In this document: positions 1 through 9,431 of the stretch, piece after piece
Layout of the letters: each line of letters starts with the position of its first letter
How positions within the stretch are numbered: the stretch's first letter is position 1
Program-made: the position numbers and the translations under genes
Notes under the pieces: model-generated
Told to the model about the DNA's origin: nothing
What the model saw: only the letters and a program-made list of their open reading frames with translations
Databases searched by the model: none
NCBI RefSeq assembly: GCF_000219725.1
Contig: NC_015732.1
Coordinates: forward strand, 3,175,341 to 3,239,340
From: Gracilinema caldarium DSM 7334
GTDB lineage: Bacteria; Spirochaetota; Spirochaetia; Treponematales; Breznakiellaceae
Direction: 5' to 3'
Length of the DNA: 64,000 nucleotides

Positions 1-357
1 TTCATCCCAATTGATGACCCCATTCTTTGCCTGTTCGTTACCTAAAAAAATATTCTCTGCGATGGAAAGATAGGGAATCAGTGCCAGTTCCTGATGAATG
101 ATCACAATGCCCATATGTTCACTGTCGCGGATATCCCTGAACTGGCATTCTTTGCCTTTAAAATAGATGGTTCCCTCATAGGAACCATGGGGATACACAC
201 CACTCAGGACCTTCATCAACGTAGATTTTCCTGCCCCATTTTCACCAACGAGGGCATGTATCTCATCATCAAATACGGTAAGGCTGACCCGATCCAGAGC
301 ACGGACACCTGTAAAGTTTTTGGTGATTTCCTTCATTTCAAGAATAATTTCAGCCAT
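1..357 (-). CDS. Sugar ABC transporter ATP-binding protein, N-terminal part (cut by window edge)
   Basis: Only the first 119 codons are present, read leftward from an ATG at 355-357. The translation has Walker [10 protein letters not shown] at about residues 38-46 and a Q-loop (IHQELALIP) near residue 89. This is the first nucleotide-binding domain of the double-ATPase sugar importers (MglA, RbsA, XylG, GguA type), which power uptake of pentoses and hexoses at the inner membrane. It lies about 90 bases downstream of the sugar-binding lipoprotein gene on the same strand, so the two probably form one importer operon. A permease would be expected further left, outside the window. The substrate is inferred from the neighbouring arabinose genes and is not proven. 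Confidence 0.9.
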   Translation of the reverse strand, partial: MAEIILEMKEITKNFTGVRALDRVSLTVFDDEIHALVGENGAGKSTLMKVLSGVYPHGSYEGTIYFKGKECQFRDIRDSEHMGIVIIHQELALIPYLSIAENIFLGNEQAKNGVINWDE

Positions 358-449
358 TGTCTGTGACCTCAAATGTATGTATCCACTCATGAACATAGGG
401 CACTTTGACGAAATTATCGTCAAAGCACCCTATCCTCTCACAAATTATC

Positions 450-1538
450 TTACTTTAACTGGTCTTCGGTATAATAGCCGCTACCGATGAGCACTTGTTT
501 GTAATTCGAAATATCCACCGATACGGGTTCGCACAGATAGGAAGGAACAACCTTTACGCCGTTATCATAGGTTTTTGTATCGTTCACTTCTGCAGGTTTT
601 CCCTGAAGTACTGCATCGACCATATTTGCGGCTTTCTCGGCGAGTACACGGGTATCTTTGAATACGGTATGAGCCTGTTCACCGGCAATAATGGATTTTA
701 CTGAAGGAAGTTCTGCATCCTGTCCGGTCACGATGGGAAGCTTCTTGCCGCCACGGCCATAGCCAGAGCTCTTGAGTGCGGAAAGGATACCAATAGAAAT
801 TCCATCATAGGGGGAGAGCACTGCATCAACATTGGCTGAGGTATAGTAGGCGGTCAGGATGTTATCCATCCGCTGTTGAGCGGTAGCACCATCCCAACGG
901 AGGGTTGCGACCTTGGCAAATTCAATCTGTCCGGACCGCACCACCAGTTTCCCGCTTTTAATATAGGGATTCAGCTGATCCATAGCACCGTTATAGAAGA
1001 AGTAGGCATTGTTATCATCAGGGGAGCCCGCAAAAATTTCAATATTATATGGCCCCTTTCCTTCCTTCAATCCCAGTTTCTCCACGATATAACCGCCCTG
1101 CTGAACGCCGACCTTATAGTTATCGAAGGTCGCATAGTAGTCGACATGGGGACTGTTACGGATAAGCCGGTCATAGGCAATTACGGGGATTTTTGCCGCC
1201 GCAGCTTTCTTCAGAACATTAGTCAAAGATTCTCCGTCAATTGATGCAATAACCAGACAATTCACACCCTTGGTAATCATGTTTTCAAGCTGGGCAATCT
1301 GAGCATCAATATTGTCTTCTGCATACTGGAGATCTACTTTATAGCCTCGACCTTCAAGAATCTTTTTCATGTTTCCGCCATCCTGAATCCAGCGCTGAGA
1401 AGACTGGGTTGGCATGGCAATACCGACATAATTTTTCTTTGCCCCTGCATTTTTTTGACAACCGACCATTAGCAAAACGCTAACAGCAACCAGTGAACTG
1501 ACCAGTAACAGACTGGCAAATCGAATAAAACGTTTCAT
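450..1538 (-). CDS. ChvE/XylF-like periplasmic sugar-binding lipoprotein
   Basis: A 362-residue substrate-binding protein of the periplasmic-binding type I (LacI-like) fold, related to ChvE multiple-sugar-binding proteins. The start is taken at MKRFIRF, because AAAGGAG lies just upstream and a hydrophobic stretch then leads to a lipobox (MVGC) near residue 27. A longer in-frame extension upstream would run into the promoter and operator DNA. Binding-fold landmarks include [12 protein letters not shown] at the mature N-terminus and [16 protein letters not shown]. It would capture sugar outside the inner membrane for the ATPase encoded at 1-357. A promoter and two operator-like palindromes lie upstream. 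The sugar is probably L-arabinose or another aldose (inference from araA/araD and shared operators). Confidence 0.9.
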   Translation of the reverse strand: MKRFIRFASLLLVSSLVAVSVLLMVGCQKNAGAKKNYVGIAMPTQSSQRWIQDGGNMKKILEGRGYKVDLQYAEDNIDAQIAQLENMITKGVNCLVIASIDGESLTNVLKKAAAAKIPVIAYDRLIRNSPHVDYYATFDNYKVGVQQGGYIVEKLGLKEGKGPYNIEIFAGSPDDNNAYFFYNGAMDQLNPYIKSGKLVVRSGQIEFAKVATLRWDGATAQQRMDNILTAYYTSANVDAVLSPYDGISIGILSALKSSGYGRGGKKLPIVTGQDAELPSVKSIIAGEQAHTVFKDTRVLAEKAANMVDAVLQGKPAEVNDTKTYDNGVKVVPSYLCEPVSVDISNYKQVLIGSGYYTEDQLK

Positions 1539-1584
1539 AGGCACTCCTTTTCCTAGGATTGATTGTTTTAGAACATTTATGCGA

Positions 1585-1600
1585 GCGGTAACGTACACGC
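1585..1600. promoter_or_regulatory. Operator-like palindrome 1 of the arabinose block
   Basis: On the + strand this reads GCGGTAACGTACACGC. It shares ACGTACACGC with the site at araA and the core ACGTACAC with the site at 1668. It sits about 25-40 bases downstream of the predicted start of transcription of the sugar-binding protein gene, a position suited to repression. The centre resembles the GTACGT centre of Bacillus AraR operators and also LacI-family operators, so the protein that binds cannot be named. Confidence 0.6.
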
Positions 1601-1629
1601 ATTGTTCTAAAACTTTCGTATATGATTGT

Positions 1630-1658
1630 ATCGTACACCCAGTTTTCGAATCTGTCAA
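1630..1658 (-). promoter_or_regulatory. Sigma-70 promoter for the sugar-binding protein gene
   Basis: On the minus strand there is a perfect -35 TTGACA (1653-1658), a 17-base spacer, and TACGAT (1630-1635) as a 4/6 match to the -10 box. It lies between the two operator-like palindromes, pointing at the gene that starts at 1538. Confidence 0.55.
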
Positions 1659-1667
1659 ATAAAAAAT

Positions 1668-1683
1668 GCGTTTACGTACACTT
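1668..1683. promoter_or_regulatory. Operator-like palindrome 2 of the arabinose block
   Basis: The + strand reads GCGTTTACGTACACTT, sharing GCGT and ACGTACAC with the other two sites; it is the weakest of the three. It lies upstream of the -35 box. Its centre is about 83 bases from the centre of palindrome 1, close to eight helical turns, which would suit a repressor that loops DNA. Confidence 0.5.
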
Positions 1684-1764
1684 TTTTTAATTATCTTAAT
1701 TGCTTAAATTCTGAGGCACGATGTATGATAAAATTATTATGATATAATCATAGAGGAGCCCTGT

Positions 1765-2550
1765 GTGTTTGCCTTAGAACGACACCGTCTTATCCGCAAC
1801 TACCTGCTTGAACATAAACAGGTCGATGTCCGCACCCTCACTGAACTACTTTCTGTGTCTGAGGTAACAATTCGCCGTGATCTGGAAAAACTTGAAGAAG
1901 ACCGATTTCTGGTAAGAACCCACGGCGGAGCAATTATTGTAGACTCACCTCATGATACCTATACTGCAAAAAAGGCAAACAACACCCTCGATATGTATGG
2001 TATTGGTAAAACCGCTTCCCGGTTAATCCAACCAGGCGACACTGTTTTACTGATAGCTGGGATACATTGTCGGGCAATTATCCAGCATATTCAAACTATA
2101 GAACCCCTTATCATACTTACTAACGACCTTTCCATTGCAATGGAAGTTGAAACTCATAAAAATAAGCAGGTAGTGCTTCTGGGTGGAGACCTTTCTCAGA
2201 AAGAACCAGCGGTCTATGGAGCCCTAACACTGGATGACATGAAACGGTTTCATGTTCATAAAATGTTTGTAACCATAGATGGTTTTTCTGAGCATTTTGA
2301 ATTATCGGTCTCTTCTCAGGAAAAGGCTCTGTTGATTCGGGAAGCAAGGAACAACACCAAGGATCTCATCATCCTCTGTAGTGCTGAGCACTTTAACCGT
2401 CCTGCATTCTATTCTTTTGGTGCAGCTAAAAATGGAGATACTATTGTTACGGACAGAAAAATCTCAGAAAGCCTCAAACAGCATTTATTTAAGGCTAATC
2501 TCAGACTTTTTACCACCGTGGATATTTATGAAGGGCCTAAACATGGATGA
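1765..2550 (+). CDS. DeoR-family transcriptional regulator
   Basis: A 261-residue protein. The N-terminal helix-turn-helix of the DeoR family spans about residues 5-60 (RNYLLEHKQVDVRTLTELL, VTIRRDLEKLEE), followed by the conserved THGGA hinge. The rest is a DeoR-type sugar-phosphate sensor domain, recognisable from LTNDLSIAMEV and VVLLGGDL. The start is GTG at 1765, with GAGGAG at 1753-1758. The gene overlaps the next one by eight bases, so a double-ATPase gene is co-translated with the regulator. Proteins of this family usually respond to phosphorylated sugars. It may act on the arabinose genes on either side, but the palindromes here look more AraR- or LacI-like, so that link is unproven. 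Confidence 0.88.
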   Translation: MFALERHRLIRNYLLEHKQVDVRTLTELLSVSEVTIRRDLEKLEEDRFLVRTHGGAIIVDSPHDTYTAKKANNTLDMYGIGKTASRLIQPGDTVLLIAGIHCRAIIQHIQTIEPLIILTNDLSIAMEVETHKNKQVVLLGGDLSQKEPAVYGALTLDDMKRFHVHKMFVTIDGFSEHFELSVSSQEKALLIREARNNTKDLIILCSAEHFNRPAFYSFGAAKNGDTIVTDRKISESLKQHLFKANLRLFTTVDIYEGPKHG

Positions 2551-4000
2551 GCATCCCATCATCACGTTAGACCATGTATCGAAACGAATTTCGGAAGAGT
2601 TCTCCCTTTCTGACATCAACCTGAGCTTATATCCCGGAAAAGTGCACGTATTAATCGGTGAAAATGGTTCTGGAAAAACCCGTCTCCTGCACATTATGGC
2701 AGGCATTGATATTCCTGACTCAGGGGAGCTGTTTCGTAATTGCCCAGCCAACTCAATTCTCTTCCTTCCTCAGGAACCCCAGGTTTTTGAGAATCTATCA
2801 GTGGCAGAAAACATTTTCTTTAACTGTTACCCCCGCTCATGGAATGGTTCTATTGAGTTCATGAAAATCATACAAACTACTAATAGTTTATTTCAGGAAC
2901 TCGGCATACTCCTGGATCCCAAAGTACTGGTCCGTCAGTTAGGGTATGCCCAGCGACAGCTCCTGTCCGCTGCAAAGGCTCTTGTGCATGATTGGAATCT
3001 CGTGATTTTTGATGAACCTTCTGCAGCCCTTGGAGAACCGGAGCGGAAAATTCTCTTTACCATAATCCAGAAATTAAAGACCAAAGGGACCGGCGTTCTC
3101 TACGTATCCCATCGTCTGGATGAAATTTTTAAAATAGGTGATGAGGTTTCTGTTATACGACAGGGTAAAATTCTTGGCACCAAAACGGTAATGGAAATTG
3201 ACCGAAAAAGTATTGTTAGGTTGATGTCAGGCAAATCCCTTATTGAACGGTATCCCCGTTTTACACGCCCCATCGGAAATCCGGTGCTCGAGGTTGAAAA
3301 ACTTTCTTCCTCTCCTATATTAAATAACATTTCTTTTTCGTTATACAAAAGAGAAATCCTGGGCATTACTGGTCTTATGGGTTCAGGCCGTACCAAACTT
3401 GCCCACTGTCTCTTCGGCGAAGAACCTGTTTCTTCAGGAACCATTAAAATTCATGGAAGAGATATCATTTTCAGATCCCCCATTGATGCACTGAGACAGG
3501 GAATTGCCCTCATTCCCGAGGATCGGAGCGTTAATGCTATTCTGCATTATCAGAATTTAATTCTTAATATCACCATAGCATCTCTTCCGCGCTTTAAGGG
3601 CTTCACAGGTTTACAAACAGGCCGCATGTTCCATACAGTACGGAAATACAGCGATCACATTGGTATTAAGACCGGAAATGTCAATGATTATCCGGATAAC
3701 TATTCAGGGGGAAACCAACAGAAGGTTGCCATTGCACGATGGCTCGCCTACCGGGCAGACATCTATATATTCGATGAACCGAGCCGCGGCATCGATGTTT
3801 CGTCCAGAATTGACCTCTATAATGCCATTAATGATATTGTAGCAAAGGGCGGCTCAGTAATTCTGATATCATCAGATATCGAAGAAATCATCGGCATGTG
3901 CGACCGAATCCTGGTACTCACCGGCGGCACCATCGTGGCTGAACTATCCCACGAAGCGGCAAGCCCGGAACGTATTCTAAAATACGCGACCCGGGCCTAA
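2543..4000 (+). CDS. Double-domain sugar ABC transporter ATPase without adjacent permease
   Basis: A 485-residue protein with two ABC ATPase domains of the RbsA/MglA/XylG type. Domain 1 has Walker A GENGSGKT (about 39-46) and Walker B LVIFDEPSAAL, but the signature region reads LGYAQRQ where LSVGQ-like sequence is usual. Domain 2 has the arginine-type P-loop GLMGSGRT (about 277), a regular signature SGGNQQK (about 388) and IYIFDEPSRGID. The start at 2543 (MDEHPIITLDH) is preferred because earlier in-frame codons lie inside the regulator gene. It overlaps the DeoR gene by eight bases. No permease or binding protein follows: the next gene converges on it. It may serve a permease encoded elsewhere, or be the leftover of a larger importer operon. 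Confidence 0.85.
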   Translation: MDEHPIITLDHVSKRISEEFSLSDINLSLYPGKVHVLIGENGSGKTRLLHIMAGIDIPDSGELFRNCPANSILFLPQEPQVFENLSVAENIFFNCYPRSWNGSIEFMKIIQTTNSLFQELGILLDPKVLVRQLGYAQRQLLSAAKALVHDWNLVIFDEPSAALGEPERKILFTIIQKLKTKGTGVLYVSHRLDEIFKIGDEVSVIRQGKILGTKTVMEIDRKSIVRLMSGKSLIERYPRFTRPIGNPVLEVEKLSSSPILNNISFSLYKREILGITGLMGSGRTKLAHCLFGEEPVSSGTIKIHGRDIIFRSPIDALRQGIALIPEDRSVNAILHYQNLILNITIASLPRFKGFTGLQTGRMFHTVRKYSDHIGIKTGNVNDYPDNYSGGNQQKVAIARWLAYRADIYIFDEPSRGIDVSSRIDLYNAINDIVAKGGSVILISSDIEEIIGMCDRILVLTGGTIVAELSHEAASPERILKYATRA

Positions 4001-4018
4001 CCGTATTTATTTCTGCAA

Positions 4019-4720
4019 TTACCGCTGCCCGTAGTAGGCATTAGCTCCATGCTTCCGGTCATAGTGCTTCTGCACAATGTAAGCCGGTAAACCCTTTATA
4101 TCATCGGACAGCACCCCGGTGAGATAGGCCATTTTGCAGATTTCTTCTAGAACTGCTGCATGATACACCGATTTGGCCGCAGAAGCCCCCCAGGTAAAGG
4201 GGCCATGACCGGCCACCAGCACCATAGGAATTTCTTCCGGATCCAGTTGCTGGCTCCGGAAGGTTGCCACAATCAGGTTTCCTGTCTCCTGTTCATAATC
4301 ATGCTTAAGAGCTTCTTCACTAATATACTCTGTACAGGGGATTGGATGGGTGCAGTGGTCCGCATGGGTGGTTCCCAAAACCGGAACCGACCGCCGGGCC
4401 TGAGCCCAGGCAACCGCATAGGTGGAATGGGTGTGGGTAACCCCGGCAATACCGGGGAAGACTCGGTAGAGCACAATATGGGTTTTTGTATCCGATGACG
4501 GATTCAGCTTTCCATCAACCTTTTTACCCTCAAGATCCATCACCACCATGTCACTAACCTTCAGGGCCTCATAGGCAACCCCGGAAGGTTTTATCGCAAG
4601 GATTGCCCGCTGTCGATCAAAGGCTGATACGTTACCCCAGGTATAGAGAGCTAAAGCTCGCCGAGGTATTTCCATATTCGCCTCATAGGCCTCTTCTCGG
4701 AGGCTTTTATAGGGATCCAT
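4019..4720 (-). CDS. araD: L-ribulose-5-phosphate 4-epimerase
   Basis: A 233-residue class II aldolase-fold enzyme that converts L-ribulose 5-phosphate to D-xylulose 5-phosphate in arabinose breakdown in the cytoplasm. Length and sequence fit AraD: TWGNVSAFDR near the N-terminus, zinc-binding histidines in THTHSTYAVAWAQA and THADHCTHPIPCTEY, and VLVAGHGPFTWG for the second metal-site region. It lies 7 bases downstream of araA on the same strand and is surely co-transcribed with it. No ribulokinase (araB) gene is seen in the window. The gene converges on the ABC ATPase gene ending at 4000, with 18 bases between. Confidence 0.96.
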   Translation of the reverse strand: MDPYKSLREEAYEANMEIPRRALALYTWGNVSAFDRQRAILAIKPSGVAYEALKVSDMVVMDLEGKKVDGKLNPSSDTKTHIVLYRVFPGIAGVTHTHSTYAVAWAQARRSVPVLGTTHADHCTHPIPCTEYISEEALKHDYEQETGNLIVATFRSQQLDPEEIPMVLVAGHGPFTWGASAAKSVYHAAVLEEICKMAYLTGVLSDDIKGLPAYIVQKHYDRKHGANAYYGQR

Positions 4721-4727
4721 AGTACAC

Positions 4728-6227
4728 CTATCTCCTGGACCAATAGGCTTCTGCCCACCTCAATTCATCCCGAAGCCTGACCGGGTCAGTGTGCTTGTTG
4801 ATGACCACAAGTTCTATTCCCATTATTTCTGCCCAGTCCCGGAGGTATTCGGTCGTTATGGCAAGCGAAAAGGCCGAATGATGGGCTCCGCCGGCCAAAA
4901 TCCAGCTCTCGGCAGCATCCTGCAGATTCGGATAAGGTTTCCAGAGGACCCGAGCTACGGGCAATTTCGGCATATCCTTTTCTATTTTAATCGATTCAAC
5001 CTCATTCACCACGAGCCGGAACCGGTCTCCTAGATCGATCAGGGATGCACAGACTGCCGGACCTGAGGCTGCATCAAAGACCATCCGGGCCGGATCCTTC
5101 TTTCCCCCAATACCGAGGGGATGTACCTCAATCCGCGGTTTTCGAGCCGCAATAGAGGGGCACACCTCTAGCATGTGGGCGCCCAGAATTGCTTCCTTTC
5201 CCGGCTCAAAGTGATAGGTGTAGTCTTCCATAAATGATGAGCCCCCGGGTAACCCTGTGGCCATCACTTTAACTGCCCGCACGAGCTGGGCAGTCTTCCA
5301 GTCACCCTCGGCGCCAAAACCATAGCCCTGCTCCATGAGCCGCTGAACCGCAAGCCCCGGAAGCTGTTCAAGCCCGTGAAGATCCTGAAAAGTGGTGGTA
5401 AAAGCCCGGGCATTCTGAAGCTCGAGGAACTGTTTCATTCCCAGTTCATACCGGGCCTGTTCCCGAATAGCCTTCATGGCATCCTTATTGGCTTTTAGTT
5501 CAGCACCAATTTCATAGGCTGCTTCATATTCTGCAACCAGGGCATCTATCTCTTGATCTGGTATCTGGGCTACTACAGCTGCGAGGTCGCCGATACCCCA
5601 TCCATTTACCTGCCAGCCAAACTGGATCTGGGCAGAGACCTTATTTCCCTCGGTAACGGCAACCTCCCGCATATTGTCACCCCAGCGAACCACCGTCGTC
5701 CGCTCGCCATCCGCAGCAGCTGCAGCAGCCCGCATCCACACACCAATTTTCCGCCTGACCTCTGGATCTTCCCAGTGGCCGACCACGATTTTTCTCGGCA
5801 GCCGCATCCGGGCATGAATGAACCCATGCTCCCGGTCTCCATGGGCAGACTGGTTCAGGTTCATAAAATCCATATCGATGCTCGCCCAGGGAATATCCCG
5901 GTTGTACTGCGTATGTAAATGCAGAATCGGCTTCCGGTTAATTGCAAGACCGGAAATCCACATCTTGGAGGGCGAAAAGGTATGCATCCAGGTGATAATC
6001 CCCGCACAGAAGGGATCCGCATTAGCCTGTTCAAAGAGCGTTCGGATTCCCAGGGGGGTTAACACGGTAGGTTTTAACACCAGGGTGCCTGGCAAAAGGG
6101 GATCGCCCTCCATGCCGGCTACCATTTTCTTTGCATGGTCCGAAACCTGCTGTAAGGTTGCTTCTCCATACAAGTCCTGACTGCCCACCACAAACCAGAA
6201 AGCAAATCGTTTTAATCCAGTATTCAT
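4728..6227 (-). CDS. araA: L-arabinose isomerase
   Basis: A 499-residue protein, the usual length for AraA, which converts L-arabinose to L-ribulose using Mn2+ in the cytoplasm. The N-terminus (FWFVVGSQDLYGEATLQQV) and internal segments such as WMHTFSPSKMWISGL, HTQYNRDIPW and MDFMNLNQSAHGDREHG are highly typical. It heads a two-gene operon with araD. A -35/-10 pair and an operator-like palindrome lie about 70-120 bases upstream, leaving an untranslated leader of about 80 bases. With no araB in the window, the kinase step must be encoded elsewhere. Confidence 0.97.
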   Translation of the reverse strand: MNTGLKRFAFWFVVGSQDLYGEATLQQVSDHAKKMVAGMEGDPLLPGTLVLKPTVLTPLGIRTLFEQANADPFCAGIITWMHTFSPSKMWISGLAINRKPILHLHTQYNRDIPWASIDMDFMNLNQSAHGDREHGFIHARMRLPRKIVVGHWEDPEVRRKIGVWMRAAAAAADGERTTVVRWGDNMREVAVTEGNKVSAQIQFGWQVNGWGIGDLAAVVAQIPDQEIDALVAEYEAAYEIGAELKANKDAMKAIREQARYELGMKQFLELQNARAFTTTFQDLHGLEQLPGLAVQRLMEQGYGFGAEGDWKTAQLVRAVKVMATGLPGGSSFMEDYTYHFEPGKEAILGAHMLEVCPSIAARKPRIEVHPLGIGGKKDPARMVFDAASGPAVCASLIDLGDRFRLVVNEVESIKIEKDMPKLPVARVLWKPYPNLQDAAESWILAGGAHHSAFSLAITTEYLRDWAEIMGIELVVINKHTDPVRLRDELRWAEAYWSRR

Positions 6228-6298
6228 AGTTCAACCTCCAGAAACAACAATTCTATGCCACCCAGCACCGCTCTTGATAACCAGGTGCCTCGCATAAA

Positions 6299-6314
6299 GC
6301 GTGTACGTTCACGC
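6299..6314. promoter_or_regulatory. Operator-like palindrome 3 at the araA promoter
   Basis: The sequence GCGTGTACGTTCACGC is a near-perfect 16-base palindrome (one mismatched pair). It begins four bases downstream of the predicted -10 box of the araA promoter, so a bound protein would block initiation. It matches the two sites upstream of the sugar-binding gene, which points to one regulator controlling both uptake and breakdown. Confidence 0.65.
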
Positions 6315-6317
6315 ATA

Positions 6318-6346
6318 ATGGTAAAACAGAATACCAGACTTGTCAA
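6318..6346 (-). promoter_or_regulatory. Sigma-70 promoter of araA-araD
   Basis: Minus-strand TTGACA (6341-6346), a 17-base spacer, and TACCAT (6318-6323, 4/6 match to TATAAT), directly followed by palindrome 3. The layout is the same as at the sugar-binding protein gene. Confidence 0.6.
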
Positions 6347-6352
6347 TGCTGA

Positions 6353-6856
6353 TTATTCGCTTATTTTGCCATAACGCATAAAGTATTGATTACATAATGA
6401 GGTAAGCTCATCAAACTTCATTTTGAGTGTGTTAGATGTTATTACAACAGGACTGCCGCAAAGATTGTAGTTTGCTTTGTTGATTATCCGTTTTAGGGGG
6501 CTACTATGTTCGATATACTTTTCCGGGTTTCGAATACCAACTACAAGCATTTTCTGCTTTTGAATCTCAAATATTGAAAACCCTGTCACCTCAGACCAGG
6601 GAATAAAGCCAGCACTCACAACGCTTGAATTATCGATTAAACCCTTTCCATTCAGTATAAGACCAGGTTTTTTATCAAAGAGTTTTATTACACTGAACAC
6701 AAGGCAAAGGCCAAAAAAACCTATCGCTAGTATCCCAACGATAAATTGCAATTGGAGCAACCAGATACCAAGGGCAACAAATATGCTAGCCCCTATGGTC
6801 AGCAAAACCACTTTCTTTTTACTTAATTCTATCACCGTTTCATGTTCAGAGATCAT
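6353..6856 (-). CDS. STM3941-like small membrane protein
   Basis: A 167-residue protein with two close hydrophobic segments (about residues 17-60) followed by a soluble region of about 100 residues. That region contains GLIDNSSVVSAGFIPWSEV and ends with FDELTSLCNQYF. This layout fits the STM3941 family, whose soluble part resembles bacterial PH-like domains; the function is unknown. It starts at MISEHETVIEL and ends the araA promoter region: only six bases separate its stop from the araA -35 box on the same strand. It lies four bases after the MATE gene stop and is probably co-transcribed with it. Family assignment is from memory of the pattern and is moderate. Confidence 0.6.
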   Translation of the reverse strand: MISEHETVIELSKKKVVLLTIGASIFVALGIWLLQLQFIVGILAIGFFGLCLVFSVIKLFDKKPGLILNGKGLIDNSSVVSAGFIPWSEVTGFSIFEIQKQKMLVVGIRNPEKYIEHSSPLKRIINKANYNLCGSPVVITSNTLKMKFDELTSLCNQYFMRYGKISE

Positions 6857-6860
6857 AGTT

Positions 6861-8237
6861 TTACTCCTTCACTGCAGACATTCGGATCTTTAATCGACCT
6901 GTTTCAAGGGCTCGAAAAAACAGAAGCCCTGCAAACATCCCACTACCCAGGGTGAGCAGAGAGGCCAGTACGATGGCCCCAAGTACCGAAGTCATCGTCT
7001 TTCCGATCACATAGGCGCCAAGCATACAGAAGGGGACATTGAGAAAATATATTCTATACGCAGTGAATGCCAAACTCATACCGGCAAAACCTGCGGTAGA
7101 CATAATAGTAGTAATCATGAAAACCGGAAGTACAAAGAATGTTGCCGTAGCCATCCATGGGGTAATCTGTCCCGCAGTAGCCAGCACCTGTGAATCGGTC
7201 TGGAATGCAGCAAAGAGCCAGGGAGATACAAGTACATAGCCAAGGAGCAGCAAACCACACACCAAAATCCCCATCCATGTTGAAGTCATTAAGGTCTGCT
7301 TCATCCGTTTAATATCCCCGGCGCCTGCAGCCTGTCCTGCGATAGCTGCGACTGCACTCGATAAGGACCAGATCGGAATAAGAGCAATCTGTTCAAGTCT
7401 CGAATACAACGTAAAAGATGTCAGTACAACCGGATCTATATCAGTCATAATCCGGTTATAAAAAATAAAACTGATTGATGAGAGAAGATTAAGTACACTT
7501 TGGGGTAAACCGACACGGAGTATCTCAACAATAACAGAACTTGATATATTCGATATTTTCCAATGTATAGTGACATTAGATGTGCGTATTAGAAACACCA
7601 CAACCAGATACACCAGACTGAGTGCATTGCTCAAACAGGTCGCGAAAGCTGCGCCTGCAATTCCCATACGGGCCCCAAAAATCAATAAGGGATCAAGCAC
7701 AATATTTGCGATAGTACCGATCATCATCGCCATCATCATGTGCTTTGTTCGGCCTTCACCCTGAAGAATCCCAGTGAACACTGCACCGGCCAGCATAAAG
7801 GGCACCGTTGGGAGCAACCATAAAAGATACTCAAGACCATACTCCAATAAGAGCCCCTTACCACCAAAGAGCTGTAATAAAGGAACTGCAAAGGGATACA
7901 TGAAAAGCATGATCACAGTACTGGCACTGAGAGCAAGGGCAAGGGCACTTTCAGCAGTCTGGTCAAGTTCCTTCGCACGACCAGCTCCAATTGCTCGGGC
8001 AACAAGAGAAGATACACCACCTGAAATACCGAAGCTCGCTGCAAGAAAAATAAAAAATAACGGGAACACAAGCCCTGTGGCACCCACAAGATACGGGTCA
8101 GATGGATTTATTTGGGCAATAAACCAGGTATCTACAATGTTGTAGAGAAGATTAAATGCCTGACCTGCAAGAACCGGCAGACCTAATCTGATAAGTAACG
8201 GACTAATTGGACCAGATCGTAGATTGATAGTATTCAT
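6861..8237 (-). CDS. MATE-family multidrug or metabolite efflux transporter
   Basis: A 458-residue integral membrane protein with about 12 hydrophobic segments. The MATE pattern is clear: GLPVLAGQAFNLLYNIVDTWFIAQ at the start of the first half (shown here as two parts of one helix-loop), then GISGGVSSLVARAIGAG, and the matching second half with SSAVAAIAGQAAGAG. Such proteins use sodium or proton gradients to export drugs or cationic metabolites. The start MNTINLRSGP (ATG at 8235-8237) is preferred; a TTG 39 bases upstream is in frame, and neither has a good ribosome-binding site. The STM3941-like gene follows four bases after the stop. Confidence 0.92.
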   Translation of the reverse strand: MNTINLRSGPISPLLIRLGLPVLAGQAFNLLYNIVDTWFIAQINPSDPYLVGATGLVFPLFFIFLAASFGISGGVSSLVARAIGAGRAKELDQTAESALALALSASTVIMLFMYPFAVPLLQLFGGKGLLLEYGLEYLLWLLPTVPFMLAGAVFTGILQGEGRTKHMMMAMMIGTIANIVLDPLLIFGARMGIAGAAFATCLSNALSLVYLVVVFLIRTSNVTIHWKISNISSSVIVEILRVGLPQSVLNLLSSISFIFYNRIMTDIDPVVLTSFTLYSRLEQIALIPIWSLSSAVAAIAGQAAGAGDIKRMKQTLMTSTWMGILVCGLLLLGYVLVSPWLFAAFQTDSQVLATAGQITPWMATATFFVLPVFMITTIMSTAGFAGMSLAFTAYRIYFLNVPFCMLGAYVIGKTMTSVLGAIVLASLLTLGSGMFAGLLFFRALETGRLKIRMSAVKE

Positions 8238-8326
8238 ATGGTATAACAGTAAAACCGGTACTAATATATTAGTCAATAATTATATTCATACTGTAAACCG
8301 CTGGTTAACAAATCAGACAAAAATGA

Positions 8327-8485
8327 AAGCACCGGTTGGTGGCATTTCTACTGCAGATTTTACACTATCTCAAAGATAACGGATATAAACAAAAAATGGT
8401 GGAGGATGTTCTTTCTTGTTTTGAACATGTATATCAGGCTGATGGTATCACCTTGATGGACGTGTATATTAATGTACTTAAGTAG
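8327..8485 (+). pseudogene. Short orphan open frame, probable gene remnant
   Basis: Between the MATE and esterase genes a 52-codon open frame reads on the + strand, with protein-like sequence such as ILHYLKDNGYKQKMVEDVL and QADGITLMDVYINVLK before a TAG at 8483-8485. The only ATG (8396) would give 29 residues; there is no ribosome-binding site for it, and a TGA precedes the frame. The amino-acid make-up looks like a real protein C-terminus, so it may be the 3' remnant of a lost gene. I cannot name the family. The rest of the 8238-8514 interval shows nothing else. Confidence 0.3.
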
Positions 8486-8514
8486 CTCTATCGTTTGTAG
8501 CTTGTGCAACCGAT

Positions 8515-9354
<840 letters not shown>

Positions 9355-9431
9355 CTATTTCTTACCAGATTTTAAACTTGAAAATATCGTCCTGACAAGT
9401 CAAAGGATTAAAATAATTAACACCACACAAC

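Noticed and set aside
450-1658. Longer form of the sugar-binding protein starting at 1658
   Set aside because: The extra 40 residues would place the promoter, an operator and a hydrophilic stretch before the signal peptide; AAGGAG before the ATG at 1538 supports the shorter form.
1735-1764. TATAAT at 1743-1748 as the promoter of the DeoR gene
   Set aside because: It is too close to the ribosome-binding site (transcription would start inside it), and no -35 box is at the right distance.
2381-2542. Upstream extension of the double-ATPase gene to a start at 2381
   Set aside because: It lies inside the DeoR gene in another frame; the ABC fold starts at MDEHPIITLDH (2543), which is at the normal distance from Walker A.
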